64,000 bases of DNA from Phallusia mammillata (lineage: Eukaryota; Chordata; Ascidiacea; Phlebobranchia; Ascidiidae): NCBI GenBank assembly GCA_003260075.1, contig QLIY01000098.1, forward strand, positions 37,458 to 101,457, read 5' to 3'. The position numbers were made by a program, and so were the translations under genes. Within the stretch, counting starts at the first letter, position 1; each line of letters opens with the position of its first letter. Below are positions 1 through 13,518 of this stretch, piece after piece. Below the pieces are notes generated by a model. It saw nothing but the letters and a program-made list of their open reading frames with translations. It did no database searches and was not told the origin of the DNA.

Positions 1-2522
1 TGATTCGGCCGAATTTATTCGGCAAAACCGCCGAATATTCGGTTTCGGCCGAATCGAAATTTCGCCCATTCGGTACATCACTACTTAAAAGCAATCCCTC
101 ACCTATTCTGTGCGATCCCACAACTGGGCATACACCACAGAGGAAACTGGCTCACAATGGCCGAGCAACTGCTTTGGAACTAAAGTCACCCAGTTGTGTC
201 GTATTGCACAGAAAAGGTGAGGCATTGCAAATTAAGGCACCCAAAACAAAACTGTGTTTGAACTCCGACGTTTAGACAAGACAGTGGCTTCAAGCCAGGC
301 GAGGCACTAGAAAGAGGAGGTGATGAAAGGACTGAAGAGTCAGCTTTACTTGATATAACACAGCGTGCGCATAAACAAACGTTCCACCAGCCAGAATTAA
401 CAACATGCTGCTTGGGGGGGGGGCAAATACACCAACAAGTTACCATATTACCATTTCACATTACCAGACAAATTCTGGATTGATTGCATTTTTTCATGCC
501 TGACTTTGGCATGGACAGTTTCTGGATCTCCTTTTTGCTTTTGTACTAAAATATACTTTAATGAAAACAAAAACTTCAGTCAAGGTGTTGGGCATTTAAA
601 CATTACTTCGGTCATCACAAAAAACTTGGTGTTTTCTTAGGTCGAAATATGGCCTTTCAGAGGCCAATCAGTATTAAAATGCAAAGCGATGTTTAGGGAA
701 AATGACCCCAAAACGTGAAAACACGAAAAAGTGGTTGACCAACCAAAACAAGACCAGAAAAGAAAGCCAAAAACAGATTTGTTTTAAATATGACCGCATA
801 TATACAAAGCCTTTTTATGGTCCCCGTTCCTGACAAGTACCCATAGTCTTTTTGTAAATTATTTGTCCAATGTGTCTTTTTTCAAGATTTGATCAAAAGA
901 GAGTGGTTGAGCTGCAGACGTCGCACACCGTTTCGACCTATTAGGTCTCAGCAGTGCAGTTGGTGACGATAGATCGGCCGTAATGGCTAGAGTAGTCTTC
1001 CAAATGGCACTCCAGTTTGGCTTAAAAGCAATCCCTCACCTATTCTGTGCGATCCCACCTATTCTGTGCGATGCGCATAAACAAACGTTCCACCAGCCAG
1101 AATTAACAACATGCTGCTTTAATAAGGCAGTTTCCCTTGGTTGCAATGAAAAATTGAATGGCGTTTTGTCAAGGTATTAGGTGTTTTGCAAAATTATTTA
1201 GTTTTATTGTTATCAAGGAAGATCTTTCCCTTTAGTGGTAATGACGAAAATAAATTCTTGACATTCCGAATCGACTGAACTGGGTTAAGACCGAAACCGA
1301 ATATTCTAGAGTTTCGCCGAAACAATCGAATTGTTTGTGACGTCACGCGAAGTAAAACGCTACGCTTTTAGTACAAAAAGATGAGATATACTACTGTGCA
1401 AACAGTAATACAATATAGGATTATAGTGTTGTGTTTTTGGATTGCCTTAGCCGCTGTTGCCTGTCTGTCTACCAATCAATTACTGATCTTCTGTCTGGGG
1501 TAGACAAAACGATAATCGCAACAAACTATTCCGCCGAAACCAGCTAATTTGGCCCATAAAATTCGGCAAACCAATTGTTCGGAACATCACTAAAAGAAAT
1601 AAAAGTTAAAAGTCGTAACATATGTGATTACTTGCCACAAGACGGTCGGTAAATAAAAACACAAGATTTGAAAATGTAAGATGAGAAGCAAAAAGCACAT
1701 TTTTGAACAGGCGTGAAACAAAACTAAAACTAGACCGCTACGGCGGTTCAATACAATGTTTGTCGTGTATATGACACAGCAAGAAATATTGCCTTGTAGC
1801 ATGATTCAGCAGAATATGAAGAAAACTGGTAGGATGATTTAGCAAATTGTTGACAACCGTGACAGCATACTATGGTGACAGACTGAAACTGACAAGACAA
1901 CGCCTTTGGTATGACTTTACAAATTTGTTTAAACTGTGACTCAGCGTATTTGCTAAGTACCTTTTTCACTTTGCAAACGCAGACCTTATTTGATACGCAC
2001 CGCTCTACCACACCGCTCAACAGACATAACTAGGGGCGCAGCGCGTTGAGTTATGTGAAGAAAATCGTGACAAAAACTAGAATGTATTATTTGCCAATAT
2101 TCCTAAATATGAAAAGGTTTTACAGGCAAGATAGGGCTTGCTATATGTTAGACAGGCTAAGTTTGCAGTATATTAGACAGGCTATATTTGCAGGAATTAA
2201 GCTTGGATGCTATACCAGAGAATTTTAAACTATTTTCCTGAGTGCAATTCTTGTTTCATGCTTTTGGACTTGATGGCCATATACAGATGTAGCTACATTA
2301 CAATGTTTTGGACTTCTAGTCTTATTAAATACGAAAAGCAGTCTGACCACTTGCTTTAAAGTTTCGAAGTAAATTTCGATAACAGTTTTGTGTTTTGGCA
2401 ATCAATAAAATATGTTATTGTGGTTGGGAACTACTGTACGCAATATGTCTTTCGGCTATTTTTGTGCAAAAACTAATAAGTTACATTTTAGGTTTCACGT
2501 TACCTAGTACTGAATTCAAATC
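1..2522. repeat. Repeat-rich region upstream of the FMN reductase gene
   Basis: No convincing coding exon is visible. Bases 1-90 and about 1285-1595 share a palindrome-rich motif family built on CCGAATATTCGG, and each ends in a TTCGG-ACATCACTA-type terminus, which looks like the end of a hAT-like DNA transposon. A 48-bp segment at 366-413 recurs at 1072-1119. Another repeat (about 88-130 and 1020-1060, shared with about 18790-18840) contains CACCTATTCTGTGCGATCCC. A hammerhead-like repeat lies at about 912-960 (separate entry). The last few hundred bases before 2523 presumably hold the promoter of the FMN reductase gene, but I see no clear core element. Confidence 0.55.
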
Positions 2523-4922
2523 ATGGCTACATCTTGGAAGAAAGTTGTTGTTTTTCTTGGTTCGACTCGCGATGGCAGAGTGGGAGACAGAGTTGCTAAG
2601 TTTGTTTGTAAAACGTTGACTGAAAAGAAGTTGGAAGTTGTGTTTGTAGGTGAGGAACGCGATAACATTGTTGTATTCAATTAGGTTGAAACAGATGCTA
2701 CTTATACCGAATGCGATTTTTTTGCCAGATCCTTTGGAATTTGATCTGCCATTGCTGAAAACTCCTGTACATTTCTACCCAGACCCGTCTAAGGCACCTT
2801 CTAAACTGGTCGCCTTGAATAAAAAGGTTCGTTGTTGTTCAATTTTAATCAAATGTTGATTACTGCAATCACTAAACACTGTTAAATAGGATTTTAAAAT
2901 GCTAAAAATTGACATTTTATCATGCTAAAATTTTTTAAACTGACTCCATTCCCTAAATGTTTCTATTTGTGATCTGTGGGTGTTTTTGATGTACAATTTG
3001 CAAGAATGTTCCGAGGTAGTGAATTTCCCAATTTCCCCTACTTTATCGACCTGGTGTCAAACATTTGGCATTTTGCCTCGAGCTTATCTCGTGTAATTAG
3101 GCCATCGCGTTTTTATAGCACCTTGATTCAGCCACAAGTCTGCACACCTGTGCTGTGCAGATAGTGCTCTTTACTTTTTGCTTTAGTGTTCCTGTTTAAG
3201 GATTTTATGTCAGCATGAGTATATTTTACTCCACTGAGGAATTGGCTGTGTAAGTGTAGTTTTCAGTGCTTTAGGTTAGATTGCCAAGCCTAAAAATCAC
3301 AGGAAATACGTTGAAATTTAGTCACGGCGAGTGTTTGTTGAAGTTGCGGCCGAATAGTCGGCAAATATTTGCTATTTGATGAGCCTGTGTTGACTGATCT
3401 TAAGGCTGAAGCGGTTCATTTAGTCAATTTTATGCTATGTTTTAATATCACTAAACTTCGTATGTCTGATCAAATATCACAATGAATATGTGTCTGTGAC
3501 AAAACAATGCCCATTGTAACATAGAACGTACATGTGTTTAACAAACGTTTTAATAGATCGCAGAGGCTGATGCTATCATCGTGGTATCAGCTGAATACAA
3601 CCACAGCATTCCGCCAGCTCTTTCCAACACTTTGGACTACTTCAGCCCCAAATCTTACTCCAACAAGCCATCTGCGATCGTTACCTACTCACCAAGTATG
3701 TATCTATATACACTTAAAATCTACACTAAATACAGCAGGTTGTTGAAACGCATTGCAGTTTTAGTGAGAATTGTTTTGCCTATAGTGCAGTTTTGTTAAC
3801 AAGGTTGTGTTTTTGGCCTTACACATTCGCACACTTATTTAAGACAAAAAGTATAAGTAAAAAGGCACACATTTTGGGGATCCTTGTTCGAACAGCTTGT
3901 TTAACTATCTCGGTAAAGAGAATTTGGACCTGTGCGTGAAGTGTTGGTCAATTGATAAATAAATTTAATCATTAACTTTACTGTGAGATGAATTTGCGTT
4001 CGAAAAGTTATAAGGTCGGAAGAAACCTGAGAAAATTTCAGAATCGGGGGGGGGGGCCTGTGCGTGAAGTGTTGGTCAATTGACAAATAAATTTAATCAT
4101 TAACTTTACTGTGAGATGAATTTGGGTTCGAAAAGTTATAAGGTCGGAAGAAACCTGAGAAAATTTCAGAATCATTTAACCAATGGTTACATTATTATCA
4201 TTACATTATGCAGTTTTTTTGGTTAAACAGGCCTCATTAGGTCAGAAATACACCGTTTTATCTATTTCTTGTGGGTATGGGCATACACACACAGTCCTTA
4301 AAGAGCCTACACTGAACACACCCATTTATACGCCGCATATGTATACCTATACTCTTGCGCGTTGGGGATCTGCGAACAGTGCATAATTGTGCAAACGCAC
4401 CGCTTAAGACTTACTTAAGCCTTAAGTCTTACAATTTTACAATCATTTTTTCTCCTCAGGTTTGGTTGGCGGTGCAAGAGCTGGTATACAATTGCGTTCA
4501 ATGCTTGGCGAGCTTGGTTGTGTGACAGTCTCAAATATGTTTACAATTTCACAAGTTCAACACTGTTTTGATGAGAATGGTGTGCCAAAAGACACAACTC
4601 AGGTAAGAGTGCATAGTTTACGGCAAAGGTTATATGTATTGCTTATGTAATTTAATTTTTCTAAACGGTTTGTGATTTGTTTGTCCCGGCGCTAATGCAT
4701 AAATCGATGCTTTTTGCTTTGTTACTATATTTATTGGTAATTTTTCTGATCATTCCAAGTTGCACTTTACTTATGTATGTTTTACCTTTAGCAATATGAC
4801 ATTCAAATGACTGTTGTTCGCAGGGCTCTAAGATGAATTCGGGTTTGGAAAAACTGCTGAGTCAGCTTGAATGGTGGGCAAACGCCGCTAAACATCAAAG
4901 GGAAAATTGCACAGCATTTTAA
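2523..4922 (+). CDS. NADPH-dependent FMN reductase family protein, 5 exons, about 198 aa
   Basis: Exons: 2523-2649, 2729-2826, 3566-3695, 4460-4602, 4824-4922 (stop TAA at 4920-4922). All junctions are GT-AG and keep frame. The protein starts MATSWKKVVVFLGSTRDGRV; the GSTR-x-GR stretch near residues 13-18 is the phosphate-binding loop of the flavodoxin-like FMN_red fold. Exon 3 carries the family motif EYNHSIPPALSNTLDY, which in this family helps bind FMN. Exon 4 holds GGARAGIQLR. Such enzymes use NAD(P)H to reduce FMN, quinones or azo compounds in the cytosol; the actual substrate is not predictable here. The start is the ATG at 2523, directly ahead of the first beta strand. Length fits the family (about 180-200 aa). 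There is no signal peptide. The gene is convergent with peroxidasin. A duplicated intron segment around a G-run (3929-4173) lies in intron 3. Confidence 0.85.
3929..4173 (+). repeat. Direct copies flanking an 11-G run
   Basis: Copy 1 (3929-4045) and copy 2 (4057-4173) are both 117 bp and differ at about two positions. Only the G-run 4046-4056 separates them. Located in intron 3 of the FMN reductase gene, so no exon is affected. Probably overlapping contig ends around an assembly gap. Confidence 0.85.
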
Positions 4923-5999
4923 TCGTATACTTGACTCCGCCTTCCAATGGCAATCGAGCATTAGAACAATCAACCCTACCTATATCAACTTTTTTGTTTT
5001 GATTTGTTTTGCTTCTTAAATTGTTTATGTAACTGCAAATCTGTGTTGTATTTTGTAGTTAGGTCTGTATTTTGGAACAATATCAAAGAAACAAATCGTC
5101 TTTAATACGGTTGTAAACACTCAAAGCTGAGGTTGTGATATGTGGCAACCAGTGATGAAATTTTACACTTGAAAAAAATATGCGCTTGCTTCAATATCTA
5201 CAAAGAATTTTTTGCTTTTTTATCTGTTAAAGGTTTTACCTTTTCAGCATTCAAGCTGCACATGACCGAGTCGTAACTTTGTCAAAAACCAAGTCCTATA
5301 CAGGCCTAAATTCCAACTCTGCCACATTTTTGTCGTACTGCATGAAAGTTAGTAAGTTTGCGGCACAAATGTGGGCGAGTGTAAAGTCAGGCCCGTATTA
5401 AACCCGTTTTATTCAAACTAACCCGATCCGAAGCCAGACCAAACTTGCAACTCTATCCTGCCATATTTCTAACGCATAACCAGAAAAACGTCGCCATGTT
5501 AAGTACGCGGCTTTTATTAGCTGACACATTATGCTGTTTGGCGCGGGAACTGCGAAATACGGCTGAAGAGAAACTATTTACAAAACAACAACAACGAGTG
5601 GGAAAAACAACTGCCTTGCCTCAAAACCCAAGCAGCTGTGGGAAAACTTGTCACCGGTTCCTGCCAGTGAGTGGTTGTGCTTAAAACCCAGGTTAGACAA
5701 AGTTTGTGAGAGTTTTTTTGTCCCTGACACGCCAACCTACCCCCTGAGCTAGTGGGTTGCTTAGATTTGTGATGGTGCTGTCGAATACGAATGAAGCGGC
5801 TTGCGGCAGCTGTAACGGTGCGTGTGGAAGAAAGAGATAAAAACGTAGAAAAAAAATGATGCAAAATGCTCCGGCAACGAATTAAGCTAAATAAATAAAC
5901 AAATCGAAAATGTCAATTTGTTTTACGGTCACTAAGACTCCAGGCCAAGTCATTGCGTGCTGACCAACTCTATTGTTTAACAGCTTTACGTAGAATTGC
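4923..5999. other. Intergenic region between two convergent genes
   Basis: Lies between the stop of the FMN reductase gene and the stop of peroxidasin and should contain both 3' UTRs. About 5385-5450 is a degenerate copy of an interspersed repeat that shares GTAAAGTCAGGCC and TTTTATTCAAACT with 24915-24965. A TTTATT at 5513-5518 would read AATAAA on the minus strand but is far from the peroxidasin stop. I see no cysteine-rich VWC-type exon and no other gene. Confidence 0.5.
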
Positions 6000-6331
6000 C
6001 TAATCCGTTCCATCAGCATCAAGCTTGCCTTCCAATCGTTGTACTTCGGCTTGCAATTGACCCACGCGTTTTTCAAGTTTCTCTACAAGCGCCGTGAGTT
6101 TATCAAAAGCCTCGTCTTGCTGTCGTTTAGAGCCGGGAATCGGCTTGAGGTTTTTCTCAAAAGTGATGTGTTCGTTTTTCTCCTGTTTGTCAAATGTGAA
6201 GCTTTCGGTGTCAGCGCTGTCACGTGACCAGGAGGTGCTGTTCTTTGTGACGTCACTTTGGAAGTCGCGATGTTCGGGAAATGAAACGTCTGAAGCGGAA
6301 CGCTTGGATCGCGCTCGACTTCTCACGTGAC
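6000..6331 (-). CDS. PXDN: Peroxidasin last exon: basic linker and short coiled coil, no VWC
   Basis: This exon joins exon 34 in phase (AGT CAC, Ser-His) and encodes an Arg-rich stretch ([11 protein letters not shown]). It then encodes a heptad-patterned helix ([19 protein letters not shown]) equivalent to the short coiled coil that precedes the VWC domain of vertebrate peroxidasin. The frame stops at TAG, 6000-6002, right after [17 protein letters not shown] resembles a basic convertase-cleavage region; vertebrate peroxidasin is also cleaved near here by a furin-type enzyme. No VWC exon is seen in the next kilobase downstream. Confidence 0.85.
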
Positions 6332-9300
6332 CTGAAAGAAGCAAGTTTTTTTTTGTTCTTTAAACTGTTTGAGACAGGAGGCTACATTTACACATAAATC
6401 GTCTAATTACGCTTTTATGAACTGTAGTGGGATAGGGGGTTGCACTTCCCCAGCTTGTGTGAACATGCATTTTTACAAAATCCAATTAAAATTTTTGCAC
6501 GTTTTTTCTCCAGTTCTCAAGAAGTAAGGTATTACTTTTGGGCAATGGCATCTCAATGATTTGCAGCGTATGTTTTGCAAGTTATAGCTCTTTTTTCTCT
6601 GCAATCCCATCACTAGGGTCACTAAGATCAAACAAACACCAAAAACTGCGCAAGTACTACGCATTTCATTCGCATACTTTTGGAGGGAAGGGATGTTGCT
6701 ACTTGGGCCCCACCCTAATAATCCAATGTACTCTACTTTTTAACATTTACCCGATGTTTAACACTTACTTGAAAGAGTTTCAAAAGACCCTTGGTCACCG
6801 CAATCCCGGCAGCAGTCGACCCACGCTGTCAAGTCAATGGACGGAATCTCGTCACATGACACAAAGTCGGACGTTGGTTGGTTGAGAAAGACGTCACGTG
6901 GTACATGGCTTATCGAATCAGTGTTGTCGCATATAATGCGCGCCAAAGAGGCCTGTTTAATCGTCCCAACTTGAACTGGACTGAAAATTGCTGGATTTTC
7001 GTACCTGTAACGCACGTTTCTGTAAGAGCCTGACCAACGCTATGAAGGTCATGAAAAACATTAGGTCACTTATCCTTTAGAATAAAGATGTTAATAAGGC
7101 GAAATATATTTTCTGCTTCTTTAAGAACGGTTTTGAACGTGATTGCAGCATACAAAGTATTTGGCAAGACCAAAAATTAGTGCACAAATACACTTCTGCA
7201 GCTGGTTCCAAACGGGGGGGGGGTAAGTATTTGGCAAGACCAAACTGTTTTTTAAGACCAAAAATTAGTGCACAAATACACTTCTGCAGCTGGTTCCAAA
7301 CAAAAGTGTAAACGATTTAAACCCTTTTTAACCTAAATCAAAAACGAACAAAACAATATGAAAACTCACCAAAATCTGTCTCCGTCTCTTGTTCGTTTAA
7401 ATTGTTCGCTCAACAAACAACCTAATGTTGGACCGAGTCGGGAGCCGGGCACAATGTCTTCCACGATCATCCCAACAAACGGATCGATGTTGGTTGTGAC
7501 TTTGTACAATTCCTCTAACTTCGCTCTCACCTGGAAAAAAAAATACCGGTATATGATGTACCCAACACCGGGACCAAAAAGTGTGATTTGGGATTCTTTT
7601 AAACTTAGTTTTAATTGCCCTCTTCTTCTGTGGTGGGAAGAAAGGTAAAGGGGGGGGGGGAAAAAAAATACCGGTATATGATGTACCCAACACCAGGACC
7701 AAAAAGTGTGATTTGGGATTCTTTTAACTTAGTTTTAATTGCCCTCTTCTTCTGTGGTGGGAAGAAAGGTAAAATATTCGTATATCGACTGGTTGTCGCA
7801 TTGCAAACTGTTCAGAGTGGTAAGAAAATCAACGGCAATTGTACTTTTGTATCGTGTTGTCCATTGTCAAAAAACAGCAAAAAGTACCAATGACTAGTAC
7901 AACGATGTGTCTGCTGTGGCCCTAAACAGTCTATACGCATTATAGGTATTCATGTGTCCGGACACACACACAAGCTCCCTGAGTACACTTAGGGCCACTG
8001 TGAGCAATATTAGATTTGCACACTGCTGTCACAAACCAGTTTAATGTACTGTATAGATTTTTATGTGAATGGGCATACACACAAGTTTCCTGAGTACACT
8101 GAGAACCATCGTGAGCAACTATAGATGATCACGCTGTGAATGTATGAGAAATGCCCAATTGCATAGGCACGCATCTTGGAGGAAATATTGCCAACCCAAT
8201 ATACCTCGGGGTTTTTAATCTCATTGGCGAGGTCGTCAAAGGTGTCAGCCCGCGACAGATTGCAAAATTGACGCCAATCCGAGTAGAAGGGAAGACCGTG
8301 ATCCCGTCCTCTCTGGATGTTGAGAGCTCCAAGATCAAGAGCCACTTCTTCTGCCATCGCAAAAAGCCTTTCGATCAACTCTGAGTTCATGTTAGAGTCG
8401 CTGTCCCGAGCCTTACAAAATGTAAATCAGGTTTTTAGGGAGTTTAAACAACTAAGGTAGCGCAAACATGGCGATGTTAGCACCAAAAAAATACGGGCTG
8501 TTATCACTGGAGCAAAAAAGGGTTTACATGTGGTAACTGCGTAGACCTCTATGTTCCCAAGAAAAGTGTTTTTTTTGAAAACTTTTAAATCCATGTCTGA
8601 TGGTGTTTTCGGTTTAACCAAATAAACTTGTTGTACAAAGTTAATTGTGGGGAAGAAAAACTTGCATTGTGAAACTGTCGTTTTGACATTACCTATGTCA
8701 CCCTTTTTCAAGATAATGGCGCATTGTAAAAAACAACGTTCTTGTGAAGCACAAAATCAGCTTGTATTAAACGTCGAACGTTGGTTAGTTTACAATACAA
8801 GCAGCTGCATGCATGGCAGCAACAGCTTGTTTAGTTTGCCTCATTACCTTCATTGGTTTTGCGATGAGCCCTCGCACCAATGGGTCGATCCCTCCTTCGT
8901 GGACGATCCTAAACGGTGCGAAGAACGCTTCGTGCAGCATCAAGTTGCCATTGCTTGCTTCATGCCAACTTTCATTTAACCTGCGTACAAATCAATACAA
9001 TAAGTCTGCAATATTATGTATCTGATCAAAATTTATGTAGCTTAATTGATTTTGCTGCACACGAAGCCTGATAACTTTACAACACGTTGTATTTTGATCT
9101 GTTTGGCTAGTGGTACTTTGTTTTTGTTAGCTCACGGCCTGTTTTGTATTTCGAGTAGATCTGGCACATACACCGTGTTGCACATTTCTCCACTTAACAC
9201 CATCCGTGCAGAATGCAGAAATTGCAGAAGGTTTTGTGGGTATCTTCATTTGTAACAAGTTTAAATACCTGAAAATCTAATTTGGTCCCAAGTACCAAAC

Positions 9301-12300
9301 ATAAAATACCTTCAGTACCCAACGATAAAAGCAGTACCTGTAGTACAAAGCAGAACATGAAGTACTTGTAGTAAGTAAGTATCGAGTAGTTTTAGTAAGT
9401 ACCGAGTTTCACACGAAGTACCTGAAGTAAACAACTTAACACCAAGTACTTGGAGAAGCCAAAGCAACATGCAGTACCTGCAGTGCCAACGTAACAGGTA
9501 GCACTTGAAGTACCAAGCGCAAAATGGAGTACCTTGGGTACCTAGTACGACATGTAATACACCTGGATTACCAAATGCAACATAAAGTACTTGCAGTGCC
9601 CAGCGAAAGTGAAAGGCACTTTCCTGGATAAGTTTAGTTCGTATTTACCTGAACATGATAGGGTTGATCATAGTATGTCCAAATCTGTATGCAGCTGTGG
9701 CGAAAACGTTGACGATCGAGGCGGGCATGTTCGGGTCGTATGACCTGTATGGACCGATGTTATCCATGAAAGGACCCAAGAGTTTGGGGAGCCATTGCTA
9801 AAAACAAATTGCACATTTTTCCGAAACAATTTAGCATGATGTGTAATTTAAAAAAGGTTCAGAAATGGTTTACGTTGGGTGAAAAGCACATGCTCTTACA
9901 GTGTATGTGATATGTTGCATCTGGGCTCCAACGATTTTCCTCGTCTCATGGAAGATGGTGTCTCCGTCCCAGTGTTCGTTAGCTTGTCTCAGGTAACGTG
10001 CGATGCGGTTGTGTTCTCTCATCCACATCGTATGCATTGCGGTGAGAGAAACCTGCGATAAGTCAACGCACAATGTAACAGATGCTTCGAGACACAGATA
10101 TAGATTATTTGGGGTTTTTAACTGGCACATTTTCGAACTAAAACAGCGCGTACGGTACAAGAAAAAGGTTTCAAATTTCACCCCACAGACATGGTAATAC
10201 AATTAAAGGCGAATTTCACATTGTAAGCACGCTGAATAATTTTCTACACCTGTTTTAGAAACAGTTTACCTCATTCTTTTCATTAGCTAGTATATTCACA
10301 CTAACTCTTGTTATTCAAACTGAAAAACATAGATAAACCAGAGTATGATTGATTTATAAGAAACACAAATAAAATGCAAGAGAAACAAAAAAATCTCCTT
10401 TTTCGTCACTTCTTCTACGAGTCTCTTTTTACGAATCCCATGAGAAATATGTAGGTTTTTGAAAAACAAAAACATCGACATTATTTATTTTTTAACGATT
10501 TTAAGAAATGTGCAAGTCTTGATAAATATAGTTCTCAAAAGATCGTTGGTTGGCTTTGCAATTTTTTCCGTCTCAAATTTTACTAATGCCATGCAAGGAA
10601 ACTTACAAACCTGTTCATTGGCGCGTAAATCTCCTGCCAGAAAACACGGGACACTACGTTGCTGAGCTGATTCTCCGTCACCTCTTCGGCACTCGATGGG
10701 GGCCACAGGGCGAATGAAGTTGCGATCTGTAACAAAAAATAATAATTAGTTAAATGCGATGAGAAACCACGCACCGCATTGATAAATTATGCAGCAAAGA
10801 AGTAGCTTATTAATTCTATTTGGTGTCAGATAGTTCCTATTTATTTTAAAATTTTAATTTATTTTATTTAAAGTCCTATGTCCCATTCAAAACTAAAATA
10901 GCTTTACAACTTATAACGATAAGAGGATTCATTTTTTATAGGGTAGAAAGTAAAGCTTGTGTGTCACAAAAAGATGTTTTTAATTTTATGGATGTTTGTC
11001 AAATTTACATTTCATTTGGCCATAAAATTACACATTGAAGTAAACTGTAATCTTAATCTTTCGTGATTTAGAACCTTTCATGATATACTGCTTTACATCT
11101 GTTTTCCTTTGTTTATGTTATAACTCATCGCACTGTTTTGTACCCTGGGACAGTACAGAGTCTATGTTTAGTCTTCCCAACAATCCATAAATCACAATCA
11201 CCGTCAAAAAGTATGTTTTAAAAGTGTTTTATCAAACCTGAGTTGAGATCGCTGTAAATGTTGTAGGGCAGAAGTGGTTTGTGGCCACGTTCAAGCGGTT
11301 GTCCTTCTTTCAACAATCCAAATTCATTTGAGAATTGGCGCAGATTTCGAGTGTCGTTTTCGGTGCTTCCGTATATGTTTGATCCATCCAAATACGAAGT
11401 AATCTTCAAAAGCAAAACAACGAGTAAAATATAGATGATATTTTCATAGGTAGTATGATTTTATCAAAACCAAATCAGTAATGTTCAAATAAATTACAGT
11501 TTTAACAGGACATATCAGTTGCTTCCAGAAACGAAAAGGCTATATTCTTGCGACAGACGTTAAAGACTAAAAACACAAAAAGTTTAAAAAGAAACTAAAA
11601 TTGCATTTTTAATGTGATGCGTAATACTGTATTTCGTAACAAATGACATTAATGCACACGCACATTTTGTAATAAAGCTATGAAACTCGACACGCAGTTT
11701 GAGAGTCATTAAGGATATAGAATAAAATGTTGCATATTAAAGTCCTAAATTGACTTTGTGGGGGTCAAACGCACCAGTATGGTGAATAAATCAATTTAAC
11801 ATGAGCAAATCTTTCGCCTTTTACTAAAGAATCCAACTTGTTAAAACCTACAAGCTGTTTCGCAAACTGCTAACCTGGTTAATTTGTTCTCTCCGCGAGA
11901 TGGCGCTAAAGAACACAGACGTGATGCCTGAACCGCACACGGCGCTAGAACGCGTAAACTCCATACACGACAACGCATGGCGATGACCTCCTCTTCTCAA
12001 AGGTGACGAAGCCGGCTGATGATGATGAAAGCGGCCGTGACGTGGATCGTCTCCGTCAACTATGACGAAATAATGGAGTTTTTTTGCAAAACAAACACCT
12101 TTAAGAAGCTTTCCGGCGTTTGATGATGTAATAATATTGATTAGGGCTATGTTTTAAAATATTTTAAAAGATTGTCCATTTTGAGTCTTCTTTTTGGTTT
12201 GTGCCAAGTTGTGGCATCAAATAGAATTGTTGGGGCATTTTAGCATGTTACTCCCAACATACTTGGGTGTCGTTATAGATGGGTAGACCTGTCAGCACAG

Positions 12301-13434
12301 CCTATATCTTGTCACCAGCTGCACGAATGAAGCCTTATCAGTCCAAAAAGTTTGCACTATTTTTATCGAATAAGCGAGAACATTTTAAGTAGAAATTAGT
12401 TTCTGTCTATATCAAAATGATCATTTTGTGACAGAAAATTAGGCGTACGCCTGGACATGGGACATTTTGACGTAATTGTTCATTAAGCAAGGGGGGGGGG
12501 TTTTTATCGAATAAGCGAGAAGTTTCTGTCTATATCAAAATGATCATTTTGTGACAGAAAATTAAGCGTACGCCTGGACATGGGACATTTTGACGTAATT
12601 GTTCATTAAGCAAATTTTGGGTAAAGTCTAGAACAGTGGTTCTCAACTGGTGGTCCATGGACCTTTTTGGGTGGTCCACATGACGTCCACTAAATTTGGT
12701 GATAAACTAGAGATGATTGCATATTACATGTTGAAAGAGTATCAAAACGTTAGCTGTTAATAATTGTATCTCACTTCTTAAAAATCGGTTTTGAAGAATT
12801 ATGTGTCAAGCTTGTTTTGTATGCGTACCTCAAACTTGCTCAAAAATGAAATGGTCCACAATATTATTTTACTGGGCCGGGGGGGGGGGGGCACTTTCGA
12901 GTTTCGCCCAGCTTACATTTTAACAGTGGCAATAGGCGACATCACTTACAAATAGAAGACAACTTTACTTCTCTTACCGCCGTTCAGGGTGCCATGCTAC
13001 AGGTGCATTGAATCCGTTCTCATAAATCGGCTGCAGCAAGCGATGAGGGGGGGGGGATTGTAAAAATAAGGGGGCGTTTGTATGGAAAGTTGCCAAAGCA
13101 TAGGCTGGCGATCCGGATTTAGGGGCTCCATAAATGCAGAAATTTAAAGGATTTTCAAATTTCTGATTAGTTTTTAAATGCTACAGCACGTGTGCAAACT
13201 CGTTGGGGGGGGGGGAATAAGTAAATTTTTAAGAAAAAACCTAAAAACTAAACTTACTTCCAATGGGAAAGCATGGACCCTCTCGTTCACAAGAATCTTT
13301 GCAAGCCTGTCCATCCGAGAATCGCTGGATACTAGGAGCCATGGTTGTGAAATCAAGGTCGTGGTCCACGAACTGACCCCACTGCATCACCATGTGGGTA
13401 AAATCGGGGTCATGGCGGGGTGGGCGGGACCCAG

Positions 13435-13518
<84 letters not shown>

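Noticed and set aside
5000-5999. A VWC exon for peroxidasin downstream of the coiled coil
   Set aside because: No cysteine-rich minus-strand frame with a 3' splice site is present, and the last exon ends with its own stop codon.
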